Shown: piece by piece, positions 1-4,837 of the stretch
How the letters are laid out: the number at the start of each line of letters is the position of its first letter
Position numbering within the stretch: position 1 is the stretch's first letter
Assembly (NCBI GenBank): GCA_040756715.1
Contig: JBFLYE010000211.1
Location: 1-12,975 of the forward strand
Length of the DNA stretch: 12,975 nucleotides
Source of the DNA: a bacterium
GTDB lineage: Bacteria; UBA9089; UBA9088
Direction: 5' to 3'
Notes under the pieces: model-generated
Told to the model about the DNA's origin: nothing
The model's input: only the letters and a program-made list of their open reading frames with translations
Database searches by the model: none
Program-made: the position numbers and the translations under genes

Positions 1-231
1 CACATTAAATCTCTCCTCAAATACCTCTCTGGTTACAAGCTCCTTTCTTAACTCATCCTTTAACTCAACCTTTATCTGGCCCTTTCTCTCAACGATTACT
101 TCTTTTGCCTTTTCATCAATGGCAGAGATTGCTGCCTCAAAAGCCTTAGCAAAGGTCTCTGCCTTCTTTCTTTCACCCAATGCCTCTTCTAATAATTCAA
201 AGGCTTCTCTTGGTAATGCATAGGTTATCAT
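1..231 (-). CDS. Coiled-coil protein, DUF1640-like (partial, C-terminus off the window)
   Basis: An open frame of 77 codons starts at ATG 231-229 and runs off the left edge. The protein begins MITYALPREAFELLEEALG and is almost all charged helix: a first helix to about residue 20, a second with an A/F-rich stretch (KAFEAAISAIDEKAKEV), then a K/E-rich segment ending in EERFNV. This looks like small bacterial coiled-coil proteins of the DUF1640 type, which often carry a C-terminal membrane anchor; that part would lie outside the window. The family call rests on composition and pattern, not on a diagnostic motif. No strong Shine-Dalgarno is seen (only TAAAG next to the ATG). It has the same strand and style as the coiled-coil nuclease gene at 953-1714, and both share an upstream 13-mer. 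Molecular function unknown. Confidence 0.6.
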   Translation of the reverse strand, partial: MITYALPREAFELLEEALGERKKAETFAKAFEAAISAIDEKAKEVIVERKGQIKVELKDELRKELVTREVFEERFNV

Positions 232-261
232 CTTTATTTTATTGTTTTAATCTTTAGGATA

Positions 262-274
262 AATTTTTTGCAAG
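262..274 (-). promoter_or_regulatory. Shared upstream 13-mer, possible -35 region
   Basis: On the minus strand this reads CTTGCAAAAAATT, 30 nt before the ATG at 231. The identical 13-mer occurs at 1750-1738, 23 nt before the ATG of the nuclease gene at 1714. TTGCAA could act as a -35 hexamer. The matching -10 candidates are weak (TTAAAA here, TATCCT at the other site, each after 17 nt). Chance is possible in such AT-rich sequence. Confidence 0.25.
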
Positions 275-287
275 CAATTTTTTTGTA

Positions 288-341
288 TCGTAATTGTTTA
301 GCTTTTTCTTTTAAATTGGAATGGTATGGTAAGACTACCCC
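288..341 (-). pseudogene. 5' stub of a DUF559-type endonuclease gene
   Basis: Read on the minus strand in the frame of the ATG at 428, codons here give GVVLPYHSNLKEKAKQLR. In my knowledge of DUF559 (very-short-patch-repair-like endonuclease fold) proteins, the N-terminus commonly reads LPYN-x-LKEKAR-x-LRKNMT followed by the catalytic region. The similarity stops right after QLR: the next codons read YKKIACKKF and the frame ends at 234, so the nuclease domain is absent. What is left is too short to act. The stub lies directly downstream of the palindromic element at 344-408, and the start of the coiled-coil gene at 231 lies just past it. I infer decay or deletion of a DUF559 gene; the family match is from memory of a short motif. 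Confidence 0.4.
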
Positions 342-343
342 CT

Positions 344-408
344 CAGGCTTCGCCTGCCACCCCTTTAACACCCCGTCAGACCTTACGGTCGCGAAGCGAC
401 GGGGTGTT
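344..408. repeat. Nested palindromic intergenic repeat element
   Basis: Three kinds of hairpin sit in 65 bp. CAGGC/GCCTG (344-348/352-356) has a 3-nt loop. An 11-bp perfect stem AACACCCCGTC (367-377) pairs with GACGGGGTGTT (398-408). Inside its 20-nt loop two mutually exclusive small stems are possible: GACC/GGTC (379-382/387-390) and TCGC/GCGA (389-392/396-399). GC content is far above the flanks, which sets it apart from the surrounding AT-rich DNA. It has no U-tract on either side, so it is unlikely to be a simple terminator. It resembles the mobile palindromic intergenic repeats seen in many bacterial genomes, some next to DUF559 genes. Only one copy lies in this window, so dispersal cannot be shown here. 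Confidence 0.55.
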
Positions 409-417
409 TCCCCTCTT

Positions 418-723
418 TTAGACATCATCCTTGGTAAGCCAGCCTTCGTAAAAATTTATATGTAACATACCTGCCAAACCGAACTGTTCCCTTATCTTTT
501 GGTCACCCAGTTCTTTAGATATCTCTCCTACATCTTGAAACAGCTTGGCATGGCCATCATGCGGCCAGCCCTTCATTTCACAATAAGCCTTCAGGATTTG
601 GGTGGCTGCACCCCAATATTTCTCTCCAGCCTGACGCAAGTCGCCATTCTTAATCTCTTTATCACCTTGTCCGATGTATTTATCTGCCTGATCTACATAT
701 TGTTTTGCTTTAAGGTTATCCAT
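418..723 (-). CDS. PaREP1-family (HEPN-like helical) protein, probably short at the C-terminus
   Basis: This is a 101-residue all-helical protein. Residues 1-45 (ending DLRQAGEKYWGAATQILKA) carry the A-x-EK-x-WGAA pattern of PaREP1 family proteins, and residues 87-98 (LHINFYEGWLTK) match the family signature LHANFYE-x-WL. PaREP1 proteins were first noted as a multi-copy family in Pyrobaculum; they are usually described as HEPN-related, and their role is not settled. In family members I recall, about 15-20 more residues follow the WL motif. Here the stop comes 6 codons after it, next to the palindromic element, so the last helix may have been lost. The start is supported by AAGAG (734-730) 6 nt before the ATG. 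It is the last gene of a minus-strand group with the micro-ORF and the nuclease, and a palindrome at 738-754 sits just upstream. HEPN-like proteins often act as RNase toxins; the R-x4-6-H active motif is not evident here. Confidence 0.7.
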   Translation of the reverse strand: MDNLKAKQYVDQADKYIGQGDKEIKNGDLRQAGEKYWGAATQILKAYCEMKGWPHDGHAKLFQDVGEISKELGDQKIREQFGLAGMLHINFYEGWLTKDDV

Positions 724-737
724 TTTTGACTCTTAAA

Positions 738-757
738 AATTGTTGTCAACAATTATA
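738..757 (-). promoter_or_regulatory. 17-bp palindrome overlapping a -10 box upstream of the PaREP1 gene
   Basis: AATTGTTG-T-CAACAATT (738-754) is a perfect palindrome with 8-bp arms around one T. A perfect TATAAT lies on the minus strand at 757-752, overlapping the palindrome by 3 bp. The ATG of the PaREP1 gene is 15 nt further on. No convincing -35 is seen. The geometry fits an operator that blocks a promoter, as in self-regulated toxin-antitoxin units. Protein binding is inferred. Confidence 0.4.
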
Positions 758-795
758 AAATTTATTCAAAAAACTTGTTCATCCCCAGTCACACT

Positions 796-924
796 TTATC
801 CTCCATTTGATAAAATATTGTCTATAATTTTGAGAGCAGTTTCTTTCCTTGTTGCCTCATACCTTTCAAGCTCAAGCCTTCCCTCTTTCAAAAACCCCTC
901 GGCTAATTGTAATCTTTTATTCAT
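796..924 (-). CDS. 42-residue helical micro-protein, unknown function
   Basis: The frame encodes a 42-aa protein beginning MNKRLQLAEGFLKEGRLELE and ending IIDNILSNGG. It is one or two amphipathic helices with no cysteine or membrane segment. The ATG at 924 is preceded by GGGAAG with a 7-nt gap, a good ribosome site. An in-frame ATG at 939 would add five residues but lacks such a site. It lies 28 nt after the nuclease stop and 72 nt before the PaREP1 start, on the same strand, so the three could be co-transcribed. Codon use and charge pattern look like a real protein. The pattern AE-x-FLKEG recalls the first helix of PaREP1/HEPN proteins, so it may be a partner (antitoxin-like) or a cut-down paralogue of the next gene. 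Function not assigned. Confidence 0.55.
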   Translation of the reverse strand: MNKRLQLAEGFLKEGRLELERYEATRKETALKIIDNILSNGG

Positions 925-952
925 TGCTTTACTTCCCATTTATTATCTTTTT

Positions 953-1714
953 TTAAACCAACTCAATTCCAAAAGTCTTGCAAACTTCAGCCATATCCCT
1001 TCCTTTTTGTAAGGTAACAAATACCTTTTTTGCTTGAGGGATGTTAAATTGCTTTTTTGCTATCTCTGCCTTGTCATTAAATCTTTCTACATCATCAGTT
1101 TCAGCATAGGATTTTATCTCAAAAACCAAAGCATAAGAATTATGGACATAGAGGTCTATTTCATAGCTTTTTCCCTTTTTTCCCATAATCCCCTCTTCAT
1201 CTGTTATCTTCTTTCTCATCATAAGATACTCTGGCTTTAGCTCCGGTGTTTTCAGGACACATCTTAATGTTCCTGCAATTGTATCCTCCAAATTCCTACC
1301 TGCCCTCCCTTGAAGGCCTCCCACCACTACACCTACCCAATCGCTCTGATCTTCAAGTTTTCTATCCATTGCATCAAATCTTCTATTTGTTTCCTCTCTA
1401 TGCTCCTCAAATCTTTTATTTATTTCCTCAAACTTCTTATCTGAGGCCTCCCTTAAGAGCTTTATCTCTTCCTGAACTTGTTCAAACCTTCTATCTACTT
1501 GTTCAAGCCTTCTATCTACTTGTTCAAACTTCTTATCTGAGGCCTCCCTTAAGAGCTTTATCTCGGAAAGCACCTGGTTTATCTCACCTTTTGTAGCAAA
1601 TGCTTCACTTAAGACAATAGAGACCTCTTTTCTGAAATGGTCATCCCTTCTTAAGAGTATAGGAAGGACCCTTAAGATATGCTCCTCTTCTGCCTTTATC
1701 AATGTAGTAGCCAT
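953..1714 (-). CDS. Coiled-coil PD-(D/E)XK nuclease-like protein (DUF3782-type)
   Basis: A 253-residue protein with three parts. An N-terminal helical part (about 1-45) comes first. A long coiled coil (about 46-125) is built of repeated heptads such as EQVDRRL/EQVDRRF. The C-terminal domain (about 130-253) has the PD-(D/E)XK nuclease layout: an early acidic helix (NLEDT, Glu143), then YEIDLYV (Asp187), then VFEIKSY (Glu199-x-Lys201), followed by a helix with DDVERF. All expected catalytic residues are present, so it should be able to bind metal. This matches bacterial DUF3782-type proteins, which are widespread in candidate phyla and of unproven role. I take ATG 1714 as the start (MATTLIKAEEEH); a TTG at 1729 in frame would add five residues. 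No strong Shine-Dalgarno is seen for either. It leads the minus-strand group with the micro-ORF and the PaREP1 gene. Confidence 0.75.
   Translation of the reverse strand: MATTLIKAEEEHILRVLPILLRRDDHFRKEVSIVLSEAFATKGEINQVLSEIKLLREASDKKFEQVDRRLEQVDRRFEQVQEEIKLLREASDKKFEEINKRFEEHREETNRRFDAMDRKLEDQSDWVGVVVGGLQGRAGRNLEDTIAGTLRCVLKTPELKPEYLMMRKKITDEEGIMGKKGKSYEIDLYVHNSYALVFEIKSYAETDDVERFNDKAEIAKKQFNIPQAKKVFVTLQKGRDMAEVCKTFGIELV
1428..1564 (-). repeat. Direct repeats inside the coiled-coil region of the nuclease gene
   Basis: A 41-bp sequence occurs twice without mismatch, at 1428-1468 and 1524-1564, offset by 96 bp (32 codons), encoding EIKLLREASDKKFE twice. Between the copies, 21-bp units (one heptad each) repeat around 1476-1536 with few changes. 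Perfect identity at the DNA level points to recent duplication. All offsets are multiples of three, so the frame is kept and the coil only changes length. Confidence 0.85.
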
Positions 1715-1762
1715 TCTAAAAGGATACAAACAAATTTAATTTTTTGCAAGAATTAGAATTTT

Positions 1763-1960
1763 GGTACGTGTTTAGCTAAAGCTAAACAATTGCAAATTGT
1801 AAATTGCAAATTGAGAGAGTGATGAATTTTTTATGATATTATTTTTACCTCTTTAAATTTACAATTTAAAATTTGCAATTTAAAATTTACAATGAAACAA
1901 AGCGTTTCTCCCTCTTTAATGAGGAAGCTTAAACACATATTAAGGTGCTAAACACATACC
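1763..1960. repeat. 198-bp AT-rich block with terminal inverted repeats (MITE-like)
   Basis: The spacer from 1715 to 2059 has no gene; most of it is this block. Its ends are GGTACGTGTTTAGC (1763-1776) and GCTAAACACATACC (1947-1960), 14-bp inverted repeats with one mismatch. Just inside the left end is a perfect 18-bp palindrome (1770-1787, arms GTTTAGCT/AGCTAAAC). Further in, AATTTGCA-type 7-bp units occur in opposite orientations at 1787-1813 and 1855-1893, so the whole block could fold into a long imperfect hairpin. A second partial copy of the end motif (AAACACATA) lies at 1931-1939. No transposase is encoded and I see no clear target-site duplication. A non-autonomous mobile element or a structured repeat are both possible. 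Confidence 0.4.
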
Positions 1961-1964
1961 TTTC

Positions 1965-1993
1965 TTGACAAAAAGTGGTTGGATTTGTATATT
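1965..1993 (+). promoter_or_regulatory. Sigma-70-type promoter of the dapL operon
   Basis: A perfect -35 TTGACA (1965-1970), a 17-bp spacer, and -10 TATATT (1988-1993, 5 of 6 consensus). Transcription would start near 2000, giving a leader of about 60 nt before dapL. It lies 4 bp outside the right end of the inverted-repeat block, so that block borders this promoter. The leader is too short for a lysine riboswitch. Confidence 0.75.
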
Positions 1994-2049
1994 TAAGTAG
2001 GAAATTATAGTGTTCGGGTGCAAAACTTCGGATAATCAAGAGGTAAACT

Positions 2050-2067
2050 ATGGTAAAAAATGAATAG
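2050..2067 (+). other. Five-codon leader frame overlapping the dapL start
   Basis: ATG at 2050 reads MVKNE then TAG, and overlaps the dapL ATG at 2060 in another frame. The best ribosome site, AGAGGT (2039-2044), is 5 nt from this ATG but 15 nt from the dapL ATG. A run of six A (2055-2060) lies between. Losing one A would fuse this ATG in frame to dapL. It may be a coupling device or chance. Confidence 0.3.
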
Positions 2068-3196
2068 AAGATCAGATAGACTAAAAAGCCTTCCGGAGTA
2101 TCCATTTGCCAGAATTACAAGGCTAAAGAAAGGGGTAAAGAGAGATATTATTGACCTGGGTATAGGAGACCCTGACTTACCAACCCCAGAATATATAATC
2201 TCTTCCTTAAAAAATGCAATAGATGACCCAATTACCCATCAATACCCTCCATACAATGGCTATCTTTCCTTAAGAAAAGAGATCGCTCTCTGGTATAAAA
2301 AAAGATTTAATGTAAGCCTTTCTCCCCATAATGAAATATTGCCTTTACTTGGTTCAAAGGATGGAATTTCCCATATTTTATTTTCCATAATCAATCCCTC
2401 TGACTATGTCCTTGTTCCAGATCCAGGTTACCCTGTTTATAAATCAGCGACAATCCTTGCCGGCGGTATTCCAAAGATTGTTCCCCTCCTTTCCCAAAAT
2501 GGATTTTTACCCGATTTGGATAACATTGACCCAAAAGGGTGCAAGGCATTTTTTCTTAATTACCCAAATAATCCAACCGCTGCGGTTTGCTCTCTGGATT
2601 TTTTAAAAAACCTTGTATCCTTTGCCAGAAAAAACAACATTATTATTTTATTTGACCTTGCCTATTCAGAGGTCTATTTTGATGAAAAACCCCCAAGTCT
2701 TTTGCAGATAGAGGGAGGAATAGATGTTGGTATAGAATTCCATTCATTCTCAAAGACATACAATATGGCGGGATGGAGGCTTGGTTTTTGTGTAGGCAAT
2801 AGGGATATTATCCAATCCCTCCTTTCCCTTAAGACAAACCTTGATTCTGGAATTTTTGGAGCAGTGCAACATGCTGGAATTTCTGCCTTAAAAGATGAAG
2901 GCTTTGTTGAGGAAATGAGGAAAGTTTATAAAAGAAGGCTGGATATTTTGGCCTCAGGCCTTTCCTCTTGTGGATTTAAGGTAGATATGCCAAAGGCAAC
3001 ATTCTATCTTTTCCTTCCCATTAAAGGCTCATCTTTTGATTTTTCAGAAAGGCTTTTAAAAGATACAGGTGTTGTGGTAACCCCTGGGATTAGCTTTGGT
3101 GAATATGGTGAAGGGTTTGTCCGATTTTCACTGACCAGCCCTGATGATAAGATAGAAGAGGCGGTTGCTAGGATAAAAAAGGGATTTAGGATTTAG
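2060..3196 (+). CDS. dapL: LL-diaminopimelate aminotransferase
   Basis: This is a 378-residue fold-type I, PLP-dependent aminotransferase. It should convert L-tetrahydrodipicolinate to LL-2,6-diaminopimelate with glutamate as amino donor, a short cut in lysine and peptidoglycan precursor synthesis. Visible marks: IDLGIGDPDLPTP at 31-43 (substrate-side Gly region), GSKDGI at 98-103, NYPNNPT at 167-173 (PLP-binding Asn171), Asp199 and Tyr202 in FDLAYSE, SFSKTYNMAGWRLGF at 229-243 with the PLP-forming Lys232 and Arg240, and RFSLTS at 355-360 with the carboxylate-binding Arg355. Length and the SKTYNMAGWR signature fit the DapL group better than aspartate aminotransferase, though a related class Ib aminotransferase cannot be fully excluded. 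An in-frame stop at 2054 makes ATG 2060 the first possible ATG; its ribosome site is oddly far away (see leader frame). First gene of the operon. Confidence 0.85.
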   Translation: MNRRSDRLKSLPEYPFARITRLKKGVKRDIIDLGIGDPDLPTPEYIISSLKNAIDDPITHQYPPYNGYLSLRKEIALWYKKRFNVSLSPHNEILPLLGSKDGISHILFSIINPSDYVLVPDPGYPVYKSATILAGGIPKIVPLLSQNGFLPDLDNIDPKGCKAFFLNYPNNPTAAVCSLDFLKNLVSFARKNNIIILFDLAYSEVYFDEKPPSLLQIEGGIDVGIEFHSFSKTYNMAGWRLGFCVGNRDIIQSLLSLKTNLDSGIFGAVQHAGISALKDEGFVEEMRKVYKRRLDILASGLSSCGFKVDMPKATFYLFLPIKGSSFDFSERLLKDTGVVVTPGISFGEYGEGFVRFSLTSPDDKIEEAVARIKKGFRI

Positions 3197-3203
3197 GGAT
3201 TTA
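3181..3203 (+). repeat. Three tandem GGGATTTA-like units at the dapL-ruvX junction
   Basis: GGGATTTA (3181-3188), GGATTTA (3189-3195) and GGGATTTA (3196-3203) lie head to tail. They encode the last residues of DapL (GFRI), supply its TAG stop, and give the GGG-containing sequence just before the ruvX ATG. It is a small tandem expansion at a gene border; effect on translation unknown. Confidence 0.6.
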
Positions 3204-3206
3204 TTT

Positions 3207-3605
3207 ATGAGGATACTTGCTTTGGATGTGGGTGATAAAAGAATAGGCTGTGCAATATCAGATGAAGAAGGTAAAATTGCATTAGGCATTGATACAATTG
3301 AAATGGAATGTGCGATAGAATCTTTAAAAGAGCTCTTATCAAAATATAATCCCTCTAAAATTGTCTTTGGCCTTCCCCTTACTATGGATGGAAAAAGTGC
3401 ACATCAGGCAGAAAAGGTATTAAAATTTGCTAGCAAGGTTAGTGAAATAACAGATATTCCTACCACCTTCTGGGATGAGAGGCTTTCTACAAAAGAGGCA
3501 GAAAGGGTATTGGAGGGAGTAAAAAAAGAAAAGAGGGATAGGGTGATCGATATGCTGTCAGCCCAGGTAATCCTGCAAGGCTTTCTTGGTGAAAGAAATG
3601 TATGA
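3207..3605 (+). CDS. ruvX: RuvX/YqgF family RNase H-fold nuclease
   Basis: A 132-residue protein of the YqgF/RuvX family. Members mature the 5' end of 16S rRNA (pre-16S nuclease) and have been proposed as Holliday-junction resolvases. Key features: the first strand ILALDVGDKRIG (residues 3-14, catalytic Asp7), FGLPLTMDG at 54-62, WDERLST at 89-95 (Glu91), and the C-terminal helix VIDMLSAQVILQGFL at 113-127 with Asp115. All three acidic residues of the RNase H-like site are in place and the length is typical. The ATG is 10 nt after the dapL stop, preceded by AGGG about 8 nt upstream, so it is co-transcribed with dapL and thpR. Cytoplasmic. Confidence 0.93.
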   Translation: MRILALDVGDKRIGCAISDEEGKIALGIDTIEMECAIESLKELLSKYNPSKIVFGLPLTMDGKSAHQAEKVLKFASKVSEITDIPTTFWDERLSTKEAERVLEGVKKEKRDRVIDMLSAQVILQGFLGERNV

Positions 3606-3617
3606 GAAGAAGAATAA

Positions 3618-4163
3618 ATGAGGCTATTCATTGCTATTGAATTAGAGGAAAGAATAAAAGATGCAATTTCCCTTGCCATAAAAGAAATAAAAATACCTTT
3701 AAAGCCAAAATGGGTAAATCCAGCCAATTGCCATATTACCCTAAAGTTTTTAGGAGAGGTAGAAAAAGAAAGGCTTTCAAAGATTCTTGATGTTTTAAAA
3801 GATGAGGCATTAAAACACAAGCCCTTTACCATTTCATTTGGAAGCATTGGTGCATTTCCAAGAGAAGATTATCCAAGGGTTATCTGGATTGGGATTGAAA
3901 AGGGCTTTGATTCCCTTTCCTTAATCGCCAATTCCCTGGAAGATTCTCTTTTTAAAATAGGCTTTCCAAAAGAAAAAAGACCTTTTTCTGCCCACCTAAC
4001 CCTGGCAAGGATAAAAAGCCCTCAAAAAACAAATTTGCTTTCCCCCTATCTTTCTAAAAGATTTATTATTGATGAAATGTCAGTTAAAGAAATTATGCTC
4101 ATAGAAAGCAAGCTTACCCCAAAAGGCCCTATCTATACCGACCTCCAAGTCTTTCCCCTATGA
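3618..4163 (+). CDS. thpR: RNA 2',3'-cyclic phosphodiesterase (2H family)
   Basis: A 181-residue 2H phosphoesterase of the ThpR/LigT group. It opens 2',3'-cyclic phosphates on RNA to 2'-phosphomonoesters; older names mention 2'-5' RNA ligase. The two defining motifs are HITL (residues 39-42) in NCHITLKFLGEV and HLTL (126-129) in FSAHLTLARIK. The N-terminus MRLFIAIEL and the PRVIWIGIEKG block at 86-96 are also typical. Length is normal for the family. AGAAG just upstream of the ATG serves as ribosome site; the gap from ruvX is 12 nt. Its stop overlaps the queE start in an ATGA, suggesting translational coupling. Physiological role in bacteria is still vague, and the operon context gives no clear clue beyond RNA processing alongside ruvX. 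Confidence 0.92.
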   Translation: MRLFIAIELEERIKDAISLAIKEIKIPLKPKWVNPANCHITLKFLGEVEKERLSKILDVLKDEALKHKPFTISFGSIGAFPREDYPRVIWIGIEKGFDSLSLIANSLEDSLFKIGFPKEKRPFSAHLTLARIKSPQKTNLLSPYLSKRFIIDEMSVKEIMLIESKLTPKGPIYTDLQVFPL

Positions 4164-4837
4164 ATGCAAACATCAAAGAGGTTTTCCTTTCCATCCAGGG
4201 AGAAGGGCTTTGGATAGGAAAAAGACAAGTCTTTATTAGATTTTCAGGATGTAATTTAAGGTGTGATTTCTGCGATACAAAAGATGCACAAATACCCTCT
4301 AAAGAATGCCTTATTTTTAAGAAAAAAGTAAAAAATCCTATTGAAATAGGGCTGCTTAAAGAAAGCCTTAAGAAAAAAACCTTTCATTCAATATCCTTAA
4401 CGGGTGGAGAGCCACTTCTTCAGATAGATTTTATAAAGGAATTTTTGAAAGAGAGGGAATATTTTGTCTGTCTTGATACAAATGGAAGCCTTCCCGATGA
4501 ATTTGAAAAAATAAAAGATATTATTGACTTTGTTTGTATGGATATAAAGCTTCCCTCATCAACAAAAGAAAAACCTATTTGGGAGGAACATAAAAGGTTT
4601 CTTAAAAAGATAAAGGATGGTTTTGTAAAGATTGTTATAACAAAAGAGACAAGCAAGGATGATTTTTTAAAGGGTGTAAGGATAATAAAGGATATAGACC
4701 CAAAGATTCCCCTGGTTATTCAACCAGATGGAAAGGTAAGCTTTGATAAACCCTTTTCTTTTCAAAAAATGGCATTTAAGCAACTTTCTGAGGTTAGAAT
4801 AATCCCCCAAATTCATAAGATATTAGGAATAAGGTGA
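4160..4837 (+). CDS. queE: 7-carboxy-7-deazaguanine synthase (radical SAM)
   Basis: A 225-residue radical SAM enzyme that turns 6-carboxy-tetrahydropterin into 7-carboxy-7-deazaguanine, the ring-contraction step toward preQ0 and queuosine in tRNA. It shows the substrate-binding EVFLSIQGEG (7-16), the iron-sulfur CX3CX2C motif C31-C35-C38 in GCNLRCDFCDT, the SAM-binding TGGEP (81-85), CLDTNGS at 104-110, MDIKLPSS at 127-134, and the QueE-typical tail EVRIIPQIHKILGIR. Length matches the family. No ribosome site is visible; the start overlaps the thpR stop by 4 nt, so it depends on coupling. The 3' end overlaps the 3' end of convergent ligA by 15 bp. No other queuosine gene is in the window. Confidence 0.93.
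   Translation: MNANIKEVFLSIQGEGLWIGKRQVFIRFSGCNLRCDFCDTKDAQIPSKECLIFKKKVKNPIEIGLLKESLKKKTFHSISLTGGEPLLQIDFIKEFLKEREYFVCLDTNGSLPDEFEKIKDIIDFVCMDIKLPSSTKEKPIWEEHKRFLKKIKDGFVKIVITKETSKDDFLKGVRIIKDIDPKIPLVIQPDGKVSFDKPFSFQKMAFKQLSEVRIIPQIHKILGIR

Noticed and set aside
234-428. A 64-codon frame on the minus strand as a normal gene
   Set aside because: It runs through the palindromic repeat, has no ribosome site of its own, overlaps the PaREP1 end, and only 18 residues look protein-like (the DUF559 stub).
740-1012. Plus-strand 90-codon frame over the micro-ORF
   Set aside because: Hydrophobic antisense shadow of the micro-protein and of the nuclease 3' end; no ribosome site or family pattern.
1246-1596. 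Plus-strand 116-codon frame with repeated FYLLVQ-like units
   Set aside because: It is the antisense of the coiled-coil repeats in the nuclease gene; its repeats follow from the 21-bp units.
1787-1893. CRISPR-like or iteron array made of AATTTGCA units
   Set aside because: Units are 7 bp with no unique spacers, appear in both orientations, and also occur inside carB; no cas or replication gene is near.
1994-2059. Riboswitch (lysine type) before dapL
   Set aside because: The leader is only about 60 nt and shows no conserved multi-stem aptamer; only a weak ATTAT/ATAAT pairing is visible.
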